64,000 nucleotides of DNA from Mesostigma viride (lineage: Eukaryota; Streptophyta; Mesostigmatophyceae; Mesostigmatales; Mesostigmataceae). Below, in pieces: positions 43,449-54,030 of this stretch. Location: assembly GCA_009746045.1 (NCBI GenBank), contig RPFO01000310.1, positions 2,798,445-2,862,444 on the forward strand. The letters are read 5' to 3'. The position numbers and the translations under genes are program-made. The notes below the pieces were generated by a model. It searched no databases, was not told where the DNA came from, and saw only the letters and a list, made by a program, of their open reading frames with translations. Position 1 is the first letter of the stretch; each line of letters opens with the position of its first letter.

Positions 43449-43796
43449 GCTGGACCACTTGTTTCTGCACCTCTTGACGCAGCTGCAAACCAAGCTCTTC
43501 AACCTTCTTGCTTTGGTTCTCCATAGCTCGTTGCATCTCTCTCATCGTCTGTTCCACGCCCACCAGTACGGGGGTCGGCGGCGGCAGCGGCTGGGTACGC
43601 TCTGGCTGGGTGCGCTCTGGCTGCCGTGCAGGACCTTGCCACATCGGCCGGCGCATTGGTGGTTTGCACCGGCCAAAAAATCTACTTTCATGGCACCAGA
43701 TTTCTTTCCTAGCACCCATTTTCTACAATCGTCCCCGGCATAACACAAATCAATCAATTCGTCCATGTCATCGCTTCGGCTATCAGCATCGGGCAT
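41936..43796 (-). CDS. Possible Gln-rich protein, exons around a minisatellite intron
   Basis: Minus strand. The start at 43796 reads DDMDELIDLCYAGDDCRKW. A frame change leads to REMQRAMENQSKKVEELGLQ, a coiled coil, then a poly-Gln run from (CTG)n. A GTGAGT donor sits near 43165. The minisatellite would then be an intron, and a final piece at about 42098-41936 reads WDANMLLPLDATVHGFFCSH and ends DDAITLGHV. Exons are inferred only from reading frames and splice-like sites. No family is recognised. Confidence 0.35.
42190..43090. repeat. Minisatellite, 8-nt unit CAGCCACG
   Basis: Dense 8-nt repeats broken at intervals by ACCCTCCTTTCCAGCC. Because 8 is not a multiple of 3, all frames read the same 8-residue peptide repeat, which explains the long spurious ORFs here. 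Confidence 0.95.
43302..43446. repeat. (CTG)n trinucleotide repeat
   Basis: Nearly pure GCT/CTG with a few TTG or CAG variants. On the minus strand it encodes poly-Gln. Confidence 0.95.
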
Positions 43797-43959
43797 AGTT
43801 CCCGTGGCTAGTGCCCATCATTCTTTCCACCTTGAGCGGGGCGAAGTCACGAATTCAAGCGCGAAGTGCATTTGAATCAAGCGGGAACTGGGTGACACTG
43901 CTTGAAGACGTGCAGCTCCAAGGCATGCAAATGATGCAATGTATGAAAGATACGATACG

Positions 43960-45180
43960 CAAAGTTCAGGTGTTCAGGTGAAGCCGTGAAGACGTGGTGA
44001 AGACAGGTGAAGACGCGGTGAAGACGTGAAGACGTGAAGACGTGAAGACGTGAAGACACGATACGGCAAGTTCAGGTGAAGTTCAGGTGTTCAGGTGAAG
44101 CCGTGAAGACGTGAAGCCGTGAAGCCGTGAAGACGTGGTGAAGACAGGTGAAGACGCGGTGAAGACGTGAAGACGTGAAGACGTGAAGACGTGAAGACGT
44201 GAAGACACGATACGGCAAGTTCAGGTGAAGTTCAGGTGTTCAGGTGAAGCCGTGAAGACGTGAAGCCGTGAGGCCGTGAAGACGTGGTGAAGACAGGTGA
44301 AGACGCGGTGAAGACGTGAAGACGTGAAGACGTGAAGACGTGAAGACGTGAAGACACGATACGGCAAGTTCAGGTGAAGTTCAGGTGTTCAGGTGAAGCC
44401 GTGAAGACGTGAAGCCGTGAAGCCGTGAAGACGTGGTGAAGACAGGTGAAGACGCGGTGAAGACGTGAAGACGTGAAGACGTGAAGACGTGAAGACGTGA
44501 AGACACGATACGGCAAGTTCAGGTGAAGTTCAGGTGTTCAGGTGAAGCCGTGAAGACGTGAAGCCGTGAAGCCGTGAAGACGTGGTGAAGACAGGTGAAG
44601 ACGCGGTGAAGACGTGAAGACGTGAAGACGTGAAGACGTGAAGACACGATACGGCAAGTTCAGGTGAAGTTCAGGTGTTCAGGTGAAGCCGTGAAGACGT
44701 GAAGACGCGAAGACGTGAAGACGTGGTGAAGACAGGTGAAGACGCGGTGAAGACGTGAAGACGTGAAGACGTGAAGACGTGAAGACGTGAAGACACGATA
44801 CGGCAAGTTCAGGTGAAGTTCAGGTGTTCAGGTGAAGCCGTGAAGACGTGAAGCCGTGAAGCCGTGAAGACGTGGTGAAGACAGGTGAAGACGCGGTGAA
44901 GACGTGAAGACGTGAAGACGTGAAGACGTGAAGACACGATACGGCAAGTTCAGGTGAAGTTCAGGTGTTCAGGTGAAGCCGTGAAGACGTGAAGACGCGA
45001 AGACGTGAAGACGTGGTGAAGACAGGTGAAGACGCGGTGAAGACGTGAAGACGTGAAGACGTGCATGCAAGGTATCAAAGATACGATACGCCGCAAGTTC
45101 AGGTGAAGTCGTGAAGACGTGAAGACGTGAAGACGTGAAGACGTGAAGACGTGAAGACGTGAAGACGTGAAGACCAGGAC
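43960..45180. repeat. Minisatellite, 8-nt unit GTGAAGAC in higher-order blocks
   Basis: The 8-mer GTGAAGAC is arranged in blocks of about 140-155 nt. Each block begins near ACGATACGGCAAGTTCAGG (about 44050, 44205, 44355, 44503, 44645, 44795, 44936). No coding value. Confidence 0.95.
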
Positions 45181-45239
45181 TGACACGTGAAGACTGGGAC
45201 GTGAAGGCAAGTTGCAGCACTCGGCCGCTGCAGTCGCAC

Positions 45240-45575
45240 GCAGGTAGAAACGAGTATTGCTGCTTGAATCTGTCAAGACCCCATCGAATGTAAAACAGGT
45301 TTTTCGTAAAGAAATCCGATTTGTGGGCGGGCTTTATATTATATTGCTTCTGTCCAAGCACTACCGGATGTAAAACAGTATACTTCTTGAAGAAATAAGT
45401 TGGGGCTTTGTTGGGCGTCACATTTGACCGGTGGGCGGAGTTTCCTGCTTCTGTGAAGGCGCCATCGAATGTAGATCAGTAGATTTTCTAAAGAAATCTG
45501 AGTTGTGGGCGGGGCCTTTATTGCTTGTGTCCATCCACCACCGGATGTAGAACAGTAGACTTATTGAAGGTGAAT
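45240..45575. repeat. Imperfect tandem repeat, about 90 nt
   Basis: Four degenerate copies centred on GAATGTAAAACAG / CGGATGTAGAACAGTAGACT followed by GAAGAAAT and GTGGGCGG. They lie upstream of the plus-strand gene and might be part of its control region. Confidence 0.6.
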
Positions 45576-45710
45576 CACGATACAACAGCTGTAGTTGACA
45601 ACATCATGACCGGCACATCTTTCCCCCACCGCTGCTCAACCCGGTCCCCCCCAAACTCCTCCACACTTGCCCACCTTTCCACCCTCCTCCACGGCCCGTT
45701 GTGTTTGCAG

Positions 45711-48700
45711 GCGTCGGCACAAAGGGAGGAGGCCGTGCGAGCCGGGAAACTCACGGTATGGTTTGATTTCTAGTTTTGTATTAGGACCCTAGGGTAGCTA
45801 TGTTATATAGGCATGTCTGACAGCATAGCTCACCATTTCATTACCATGGGATGCTGAGCATACCATTTCCAGAGAGGTAAGTCAGTCACTCTTCGCAGTT
45901 GACAAGTCAGAGAAAGCAATCAAGTGCAGCGTTCACAACTCTTGCCGCTCGTAACCTTTTGTCTGCCCTGTTTGGCAGCTCCCTGTCTTTGCTTTCTCTC
46001 GTATTTCTTTCTTTTGTCTCTTTTCTACATCTTTCTTTGCTAATTCTTGAATATATGATGCTATTGTAGCATCCTTCTAGCGCGGATCGCTCTTAATATC
46101 CTTCTCGCGCACGTTTCCTCGCTTTTTCTCATGTAAGAGCGTCTTCCCTGCCCATGCAGCGTGTACCTGGTGTGTGTGGCTCTGCCTTGCCAATCACAAC
46201 TGACCGACATGCTGGTCAGGCACTGCAGGTCGTTGCCCTTGCGTGTGTGAACCTGCTGTTTTGGCTGTTCCCATGGCCGCTGCGTGTGTCCGTGAATGAT
46301 ACCATGGGAGGGAGACTTCTCCCATGGGTCCCCTTCGCTGACACTCGTGATGTAGGTTCGCGTCGACTTGTTTCTCTCACTGTGCCCATATTGGCCTCGC
46401 ACGGCTTTGTCTCTCATTCCTTGTTTGCATGCGGCGGCGTGTAGACCATCATCTTCATCCGAGACCGCAACAGCAAGGGCCAGGAGGTGAGTAATTGCTG
46501 AGGGCATGGCTCCTATCCCTTGATGAGTCTAGCGCCATGTACCACCCTCTATGCCTGCATATAGGTGACGCATTGAAAATGCAAGCATCTTACTAGAAGT
46601 AGCACGGGCCTCCGAGGTGAGATTCTGCGCAGGCCTCATGATCCCAATGGACCTGCGAAGCGCATGGCGCGCATGGGCGGCCGGCCGGCGCAGCTGGCAT
46701 GCGGCGGGGCGGGGCTGTCGACGGGCGGCGGGGCAGGGCCGTCGGCGCGCGGGGGGCCAGCGGCGCTGCCGGTGCGCGCGGGCGGCGGGCCGGCGCACCT
46801 GGCATGCGGCGGGGCAGGGCTGTCGACGGGCGGCGGGGCGGGGCAGTCGACGGGCGGCGGGGCAGGGCCAGCGGCGCTGCCGGCGCGCGTGGGCAGCGGG
46901 CCGGCGCAGCTGGCATGCGGCGGGGCGGGGCTGTCGACGGGCGTCGGGGCAGGGCTGTTGACGGGCGGCGGGGCAGGGCCGTCGGCGCGCGGGGGGCCAG
47001 CGGCGCTGCCGGCGCGCGCGGGCGGCGGGCCGGCGCACCTGGCATGCGGTGGGTCGGGGCTGTCGACGGGCGGCGGGGCGGGGCAGTCGACGGGCGGCGG
47101 GGCAGGGCCGTCAGCGCGCGGGGGGCCAGCGGCGCTGCCGGCGCGCGTGGGCGGCGGGCCGGCGCAGCTGGCATGCGGCGGGGCGGGGCAGTCGACAGGC
47201 GGCGGGGCGGGGCAGCCGGTGCGCGGCGGGGCGGCGCCGTCGGCGGGCGGCGAGGTGGCGCAGCCAGCGCGCAGCGAGGTGGCAGCGGCGGCGCAGCCTG
47301 CATGCGGCGGGGCAGGGCTGTCGACGGGCGGCGGGGCGGGGCAGTCGACGGGCGGCGGGGCAGGGCCGTCGGCGCGCGGGGGCCAGCGGCGCTGCCGGCG
47401 CGCATGGGCGGCGGGCCGGCGCAGCTGGCATGCGGCGGGGCGGGGCTGTCAACGGGCGGCGGGGCAGGGCCGTCGGCGCGCGGGGGGCCAACGGCGCTGC
47501 CGGCGCGCGTGGGCGGCGGGCCGGCGCAGCTGGCATGCGGCGGGGCGGGGCAGCCTGTCGACGGGCTACGGGGCGGGGCAGCCGGCGCGCGGCGGGCCGG
47601 CGGCGCAGCCGGCGGGCGGCGGAGCGGCGGAGCGGCGGAGCGGCACAGCCGGTGCCTGAAAAACGCGGTCGCTCAATGAAGGTGCACCACGCCGTCTTCT
47701 TCCAGGTACAGGGCAACACAGAGACCTGGTTGTCCTACCGGACCACGGAGTCCCAAAAGACGCCGTGGCAGCCCGCGGGGACTCGACAGGAAGGCGCGCC
47801 ACGGTGCGGGAAGGCGATGACACAGCCATACAGGTTTGATGCGGAGGGGCGGCCGCTGTTTGGCGTCCGACTTGTGGATCCAGACCGCATTCCGATGTTG
47901 CAGGACACCCCAGCCTTCGCACCATTGAACATGGAGTTTCTGGGGAAGGAGCTGGAGTCGATCAAAACAAGGGTCGAGAAGTTGCCCCATGGCATCTGGC
48001 AGTGGTACTTTCCGCCCGACACCATCAAGCCAAACAAGGCCTTTTTTCGCAAGTCAAGTCCCACATGCCCCTGAGGAGGTGCCTGAGGAGTGGCGCCCTT
48101 TGCCGTGGCCATCTCGCGCGGACATCTCCGCCCTGCGTGAGCACGATGCAGCGCCTGAACCACCACCGACGCAAGAAGAGCACTTCATGGCGTTGGTCGA
48201 CGCAGAGGCGGTGCGCGTCACCCCGCTGGTAGACCGAGTTCGTCATGATGGCCACACACAGCAGGAATGGGCGGCAGAAGACAGGGCCATGGCAGCCAAG
48301 GTCGCTTACTTGAAGCGCATGCAAGGCGTTGAGAAAGGCTCCGCTGTTCTATACTGGCACCCTTCAGCTGGTATTCTCTGCAACTCGAAGCTCACGTGGA
48401 CTCCAGTCCTCGTTGGCATCATCAAGGAGGTGGTTGCGAAGGAGGATGGCGGCCAACCTTCTATTGAGCTCTTTGTATACCGCGCTAAGCATTTGCATGA
48501 CACGTGGCACCCGTGGAATACAGACATTGCGCAATGGCCCCATCCGCCAACCACTGCGGCGCACACGGTGATCATCACCGCCTCAGACCTCGTCTTGACA
48601 CAAGTGGTGGGCAAGCGAGGTCAGCCGCCCCATGGAGTCTCCTTGGGTGCGAACGAAAAGCTCACCAAGGAGTGCCTAAAGGCGCTGAAGGAGGTGCCCT

Positions 48701-49206
48701 ATGACGCGGAACACCCGGTCGTGAAGTGGCAAGATGCTGAATGCTCGAAGGGCATCGTCGGCATGGCGAAGGCATGCTGGGAAGGCGTAACGCTGCAGGT
48801 CAAGAGTGGCAGCCGCAACCTCGTAGGGCAAGTCGTGTGTCATTGGGCGTCGGAGCGTGTGACATCCGCGGACGGTCGCACCGAAAGCCGGGACGGCAGG
48901 TACCATGGTCGTGTCGCTGTTGTCGACACGCAAAACGACATGGTAGCCATGTACTGGGGTGCCCGTTGGGAGGAGGACGCGGTTTCTTGCGTGCCTCTCC
49001 ACGAGCTGGAGGCACAGATCTGCGGGTGCCCCGGTGTGGTCGTCCCTGCGTTGCAAGCGCCGGATATCACCCTGGCCGAGGCTCGATTGCGCGAGATGGT
49101 TCCACCCAGCGACGTTGTGGCGGAGAACAACAACGCAGGCGCCTCCCGGCGTCGGAAGCGAGCGCTCATCCTTGCCGATGACGATGACGACGACGACGAC
49201 TGCTGA
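45711..49206 (+). CDS. Spliced gene of unknown function in the 9.1-kb element
   Basis: Proposed exons, all phase 0: 45711-45755 (ASAQREEAVRAGKLT; acceptor GTGTTTGCAG, donor GTATGG), 46445-46486 (TIIFIRDRNSKGQE; donor GTGAGT) and 47706-49206 (acceptor TCTTCTTCCAG). The last exon has one frame break in a T6 run (48042-48047); with five T it reads NKAFFASQVPHAPEEVP. The product includes TETWLSYRTTESQKTPWQ, VLYWHPSAGILCNSKLTWTP, VYRAKHLHDTWHPWN, VAMYWGARWEEDAVS and an Asp-rich end, over 500 residues. The repeated YW and W-rich beta patterns recall Tudor- or chromo-like barrels, but I do not recognise the family. More 5' exons may exist. Confidence 0.5.
46680..47650. repeat. GC-rich minisatellite inside an intron
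   Basis: Units of about 105-130 nt made of GGCGGGGC, GTCGACGGGCGGCGGGGC and CAGCTGGCATGCGGCGG. It lies wholly between the donor at 46487 and the acceptor at 47705, so long Gly/Arg/Pro ORFs in it are not real. Confidence 0.95.
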
Positions 49207-49620
49207 AGCGCAAGCAGCGTTGTTGTCATTGAGCTGCTCATGTGCTGCTGCTGCTGCTGTGCTGCCATGCTATTGCTGCTGCATTGCTGCCGTACTGCTG
49301 CTGTGCTATTGTGCTGATGTGTTGCTGCATTGCTGCCGTGCCGCTGATGTATTGCTGTCGTGCTGCTGTGTTGATGCACTGCTGCATTGCTGCCGTGCTG
49401 CTGAGCTAGTACTGCCTATTAGTGAATTTCCTATCAATGGACTATAGTCCACTGATAGGAAATTCAGGAATCGGCATACTAAGTTGCTGCTGCGCTGACT
49501 TGTGCTCCTGCTATGCGGCCGTGTTGATGTGCTACAGTTGTGCTGCTGCTGTGCTACGGTCATGCTGCTGCTGTGTTGCTGGGCTGATGTGTTGTTGCAT
49601 TGATGTAGTGGCTATTGTTC
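49207..49620. repeat. Degenerate GCT/TGT-rich repeat
   Basis: TGCTGCTG, TGCTGTGCTA and GATGTGTTGCTGCATTG recur. Low-complexity 3' flank of the preceding gene. Confidence 0.8.
49424..49465. repeat. 42-nt near-perfect palindrome
   Basis: Arms GAATTTCCTATCA and TGATAGGAAATTC with an inner perfect GGACTATAGTCC; one mismatch. Could form a cruciform or an RNA hairpin. Position 3' of the gene would suit a terminator-like or transposon-subterminal role, unproven. Confidence 0.85.
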
Positions 49621-50479
49621 CGCTACTACAATTTGCTACTGATGCCGCTGCTGGTGCTTTTTTGCATGTCAGTGCCCGCTATGTTCACACCACTGTTGCC
49701 GCGGTTGGTATCGCGTGATTTCCACCGGTTGTGCGTTGACATGTGTTACTCATGCATTTGCCCCTATATTTGGTAGCACGCGGTTTCGCGTTAGTTAGGT
49801 GCAGACAGCTGCATGTAGACAAACATCTTGTTTAAGTCGGTCAATTAACTGTTCTTGACGCATCATGGTCCAAGTCGACCGACCTGTAGGGACCAGTAGA
49901 GCAATTGTCTAGGAGAAAGAGCGTGATCGCTGCAGAAGCCGCGTGGCAGCCGTGGCTGTACCTGTAGTACGACCTGCATATATATGGATACTGTATTTGG
50001 ATACTGGGTTGTTTATCAATTCTGGTTTTAATTTATTTAGTGTACCTGGTGTTGGCATGCCAACTCAGTGCTAAACTACTTTATGCACAATGATGCAACT
50101 TGATGCTATAGTGACGTGCCACGATGTAACTTTATTAACTTCACCATTAGTCATGGGGTCAATAGGATTGCTCATTATGCCATGTTAACATGAACCATGG
50201 GTTACGTAATAGTGAAAACAGTAATCATGATGCTCCACTTGAAGTCTCCAACATGGTCATGTTTGGAATTTTATTGATCATATTCACAATATATGAAAAG
50301 AGACAACAAACGTGGAAGCATGGCACGCCGAGGCCGATAATATATGTGTGAAATATGAAAAGAGACAACATCTTTGGCAAGCATGATCATATTATGCTTG
50401 CCAAACATATTAATGATATCGACCATGTCCAGAAACCATGTTTGCCAATGGTGCATTTAGGATACATTTGAAGCCGTGC
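49621..50479. other. Right subterminal region of 9.1-kb element
   Basis: AT-rich, no convincing ORF. AATATATGAAAAGAGACAAC and AATATGAAAAGAGACAACAT recur; AATGAGACAACAT is also found near the left end (about 41550). Confidence 0.45.
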
Positions 50480-50508
50480 AAATGTATCCTAATCCGGTAA
50501 AACCACCC

Positions 50509-51139
50509 GCGCGCCAACGGCCAGGTCACGTGCTCCTCCAGCACTACAGCTGCTCGGATGTCATCCTTGCAGAGGGAGGCAGCCGATGTGGCTGCACTGC
50601 CAGCTGCGCAGGCCGGGCTGCCAGGGTTGCGGAGCTTAGCGACGAGGTCGCGTTAAGTTAGCTGGAAGAAGCTGAAGAGGATGGCGAGGCGATATGGTTG
50701 AATGCTGGCAGGGTGAGGAAGCTACTAGGCCTCCACTTTGTCGGCGGGGACGCCGGCCCCTCGCGTTCACGGAGCTTGTGTTCCATGCAGTGCGAAGTAC
50801 TGGACTATCATGATTCTCGGCGCATTCTGCGTCGGTCAGCTAGTTGCAGCCAGCCGCGGAAAGAAAAGCTTGCGTAGTCTAGGTACCGTCGCGATTTGCT
50901 TTTGTCGTATATCATGGTTTCTTGGGCTCTGGCGAGGCGCTTGGCGATGCCCGGTTTTGCTGGCGATGGGTTTGCGGGCCCAGTCGACTGGGCAAGGACG
51001 ATGGCGAGTGGGTTGCATGGGCTGGGAGCCAGAAAGCTCCTTTTCCAAACTTCGTTTTGCTTTTGGAGTCGTCATAGCTGCTTGTCACATTATACTTTTC
51101 GATCGGCCGAGGGTGGTAAAAAGCATCGATCCGAGGCGT
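50509..51139. other. No supported gene
   Basis: Short ORFs on both strands show no recognised domain. The first ~140 nt on the minus strand may continue the remnant left of the 9.1-kb element (40816-41376). Confidence 0.35.
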
Positions 51140-51430
51140 TAAGTCCCAGGTGGTAACTTACGGCTCCGGACTACCACTATACTGTATACATCTTACTTTG
51201 GATCCCGCTCGTTAGTTATCACTAAGATGATTCCCTGGCAGGTGAGATCACAAACGGTAAAGTACGAGGTGGTATTATGTGCGAGGTGGTAATGTGCGTA
51301 CGGTAAGTTACGAGCTGGTAAGTTACGAGCTGGTAAGTTACAATCTTGTAAAATACGGCCGGCCGGTAAGACTCGAATGGTAATTTACCATGCACCTGGT
51401 AGTTTACAATCCCGGTATTCGTCCCGTAGG
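51140..51430. repeat. Degenerate GGTAAGTTACGAGCT repeat
   Basis: GGTAAGTTACGAGCT twice in tandem near 51305-51335, with many diverged relatives around (GGTAACTTACGG, GGTAAAGTACGAG, GGTAATTTACC). GTAAnTTAC is itself palindromic. Confidence 0.6.
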
Positions 51431-51872
51431 TTACGACGCCGGGTATGCTTCATTGCTTCTCGCGTACACTACCAGTAAGCTACAATCATGTCGCTATGTC
51501 GTTCTGAATTGCAGTACGCATGTCACTTAGAATTTCACTTAATTTACAGATCACCTACCACATTATACACATTGGGTAACCAGCTGGTCGCTATGTGGTA
51601 CCCCTTAATTGCCTAACGATATTCTCATCAATGATGAATGGTTAATAAAAATACCCATGGTTTACCCGGAATTTCCACCGTGTGCAAGAAAAGTTCTTGG
51701 ACGTTTGGAAACATGCAGCCGGGCATGGCTGACGTAATGACTGCAAACATACGGGAAGCACGCCAGACAGGTCCCCTAGGGTAGAGAGCTTACGGACTAG
51801 TTGGCTTTTTTGATGTTGTAGATAGATGTTGTAGATAGATTAGACCCCGGTAGCTAGCTAGTAGGACTGTTT

Positions 51873-53133
51873 GCATCCATCCATCCATCCATCCATCCAT
51901 CCATCCATCCATCCATCCATCCATCCATCCATCCATCCATCCATCCATCCATCCATCCATCCATCCATCCATCCATCCATCCATCCATCCATCCATCCAT
52001 CCATCCATCCATCCATCCATCCATCCATCCATCCATCCATCCATCCATCCATCCATCCATCCATCCATCCATCCATCCATCCATCCATCCATCCATCCAT
52101 CCATCCATCCATCCATCCATCCATCCATCCATCCATCCATCCATCCATCCATCCATCCATCCATCCATCCATCCATCCATCCATCCATCCATCCATCCAT
52201 CCATCCATCCATCCATCCATCCATCCATCCATCCATCCATCCATCCATCCATCCATCCATCCATCCATCCATCCATCCATCCATCCATCCATCCATCCAT
52301 CCATCCATCCATCCATCCATCCATCCATCCATCCATCCATCCATCCATCCATCCATCCATCCATCCATCCATCCATCCATCCATCCATCCATCCATCCAT
52401 CCATCCATCCATCCATCCATCCATCCATCCATCCATCCATCCATCCATCCATCCATCCATCCATCCATCCATCCATCCATCCATCCATCCATCCATCCAT
52501 CCATCCATCCATCCATCCATCCATCCATCCATCCATCCATCCATCCATCCATCCATCCATCCATCCATCCATCCATCCATCCATCCATCCATCCATCCAT
52601 CCATCCATCCATCCATCCATCCATCCATCCATCCATCCATCCATCCATCCATCCATCCATCCATCCATCCATCCATCCATCCATCCATCCATCCATCCAT
52701 CCATCCATCCATCCATCCATCCATCCATCCATCCATCCATCCATCCATCCATCCATCCATCCATCCATCCATCCATCCATCCATCCATCCATCCATCCAT
52801 CCATCCATCCATCCATCCATCCATCCATCCATCCATCCATCCATCCATCCATCCATCCATCCATCCATCCATCCATCCATCCATCCATCCATCCATCCAT
52901 CCATCCATCCATCCATCCATCCATCCATCCATCCATCCATCCATCCATCCATCCATCCATCCATCCATCCATCCATCCATCCATCCATCCATCCATCCAT
53001 CCATCCATCCATCCATCCATCCATCCATCCATCCATCCATCCATCCATCCATCCATCCATCCATCCATCCATCCATCCATCCATCCATCCATCCATCCAT
53101 CCATCCATCCATCCATCCATCCATCCATCCATC
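51873..53133. repeat. (CCAT)n tetranucleotide array, about 1.26 kb
   Basis: About 315 uninterrupted CCAT units. Translates as IHPS or MDGW repeats in every frame, none of which is a gene. The true length may differ from the assembled one. Confidence 0.98.
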
Positions 53134-53266
53134 GGGGTTAATGCTGCGTGACTCCCCAACGGGAGCACGAGTCTAATTAACTAATTAATTAATTAATTAA
53201 TTAATTAATTAATTAATTAATTAATTAATTAATTAATTAATTAATTAATTAATTAATTAATTAATG
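53134..53266 (+). mobile_element. Minimal LINE 3' terminus with long TTAA tail
   Basis: Only about 30 nt of body (CGTGACTCCCCAACGGGAGC plus ACGAG) followed by about 90 nt of TTAA repeats. Same terminus as 16530-16579. It lies against the end of the CCAT array. Confidence 0.8.
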
Positions 53267-53285
53267 ACTGACTCGGACCTTTCAG

Positions 53286-53660
53286 CAGTGGTTTTCCTTT
53301 TGCGGGTATTTCCTCGTAAATGGTATAGGAGAGCCGGCGATATCGCAGCAATGGTGCTCAATACTGCTGGACACCGTCCCGGCCAGTTATAGGTTCGAAA
53401 CACACGCCCTGATCAAGCAAGCTACCAATACCTGATCAAGCAAGCTTCCGGCCCCACCGTCTAGGTCATCTCGTCACTCTTCACGTAAGCCAGCCGCAAT
53501 TTCACTGATGAACAAGGCTACACAGTTCCATCTCCATTCATATTCATCATCCTGAACGACTCGAAAACGCGGAAAAGATAACGGCAGGCTAGCTCGAGCT
53601 ACCATGGTTCGGATTCTCCCGATTTCTGCCCGGGCTGCGCTGGTTGTCTTGCATTGATAT
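53286..53660 (+). repeat. Dispersed repeat, copy 1
   Basis: CAGTGGTTTTCC.TTTGCGGG, GGCCAGTTA and CGGATTCTCCCGATTT also occur in order at 58420-58625. The second copy contains CCATCCATGCATCCATTCATG, a possible seed for the nearby CCAT array. Nature unknown. Confidence 0.6.
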
Positions 53661-53675
53661 ATTGTACCCGTCCAA

Positions 53676-53760
53676 TAGAATTAAAAATTAAATTAAATTA
53701 TAACATGACTCCATTGGGAGATCATGTAGCACGTATTCCCTTGCTGGATGGATGGCTGGA
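53676..53760 (-). mobile_element. Short LINE 3' terminus, minus strand
   Basis: On the minus strand GTGCTACATGATCTCCCAAT then GGAG, followed by an AATTTAATTTAATT-type tail. Resembles the 3' ends of the elements at 54031 and 56390 but with almost no body. Confidence 0.55.
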
Positions 53761-53805
53761 GGTGGGCGAAGCCGGGAAACCAAACTAAGCTAACTCTAGC
53801 TAATT

Positions 53806-53975
53806 AATTAAAGGGTTAATTAAATTACTCGTGCCGCCCGTTGGGGAGTCACTGAGCACCGAAGTGCTTTGAATCCCTGTATGTGCACAACAGGAAGAAA
53901 GGGCAGAGACCCCCTTTCTCCTTCATGCCAGAGGCATGCCGCAGCTAGCTGCAATCTAACTCTTCAGCTATTCTA
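53806..53975 (-). mobile_element. 5'-truncated LINE 3' UTR
   Basis: Minus strand. GGCATGAAGGAGAAAG and GGGATTCAAAGCACTTCGG lead to the stem-loop region (CTCCCCAACGG) and a TTAATTAA tail at about 53806-53830. Same family as 11028-11905 and 15780-16579. Confidence 0.75.
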
Positions 53976-54030
53976 GAAACCCTAACTACTCATCTCAGCA
54001 AATAGAATAGCATGCTTCTATCACCAGTGC

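Larger units (their letters stand above)
41377..50508. mobile_element. Candidate 9.1-kb TIR DNA element
   Basis: A 29-bp perfect inverted repeat forms both ends (41377-41405 and 50480-50508; outer end GGGTGGTTTTACCGGATTAG). Next to each end is a second GGATACATTTG motif. GCG lies outside both ends and could be a 3-bp TSD, as in PIF/Harbinger or CACTA groups. Inside are a spliced plus-strand gene (45711-49206), a possible minus-strand gene (43796-41936), a CTG repeat and three minisatellites. No transposase domain is recognised, so the class is unknown. Confidence 0.5.

Noticed and set aside
43960-45180. CRISPR-like array of regular repeats
   Set aside because: Units are contiguous 8-mers in higher-order blocks with no unique spacers, in a eukaryotic context.
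46529-47719. Gly/Arg- or Pro/Arg-rich ORFs on both strands
   Set aside because: They lie in a GC-rich minisatellite between a good splice donor (46487) and acceptor (47705).
50738-51142. 134-residue plus-strand ORF as a gene
   Set aside because: No domain, no supporting context, and a comparable minus-strand ORF overlaps it.
51790-53168. ORFs of 424-444 residues reading MDGW or IHPS repeats
   Set aside because: All come from the (CCAT)n array, open in every frame; no codon bias or domain.
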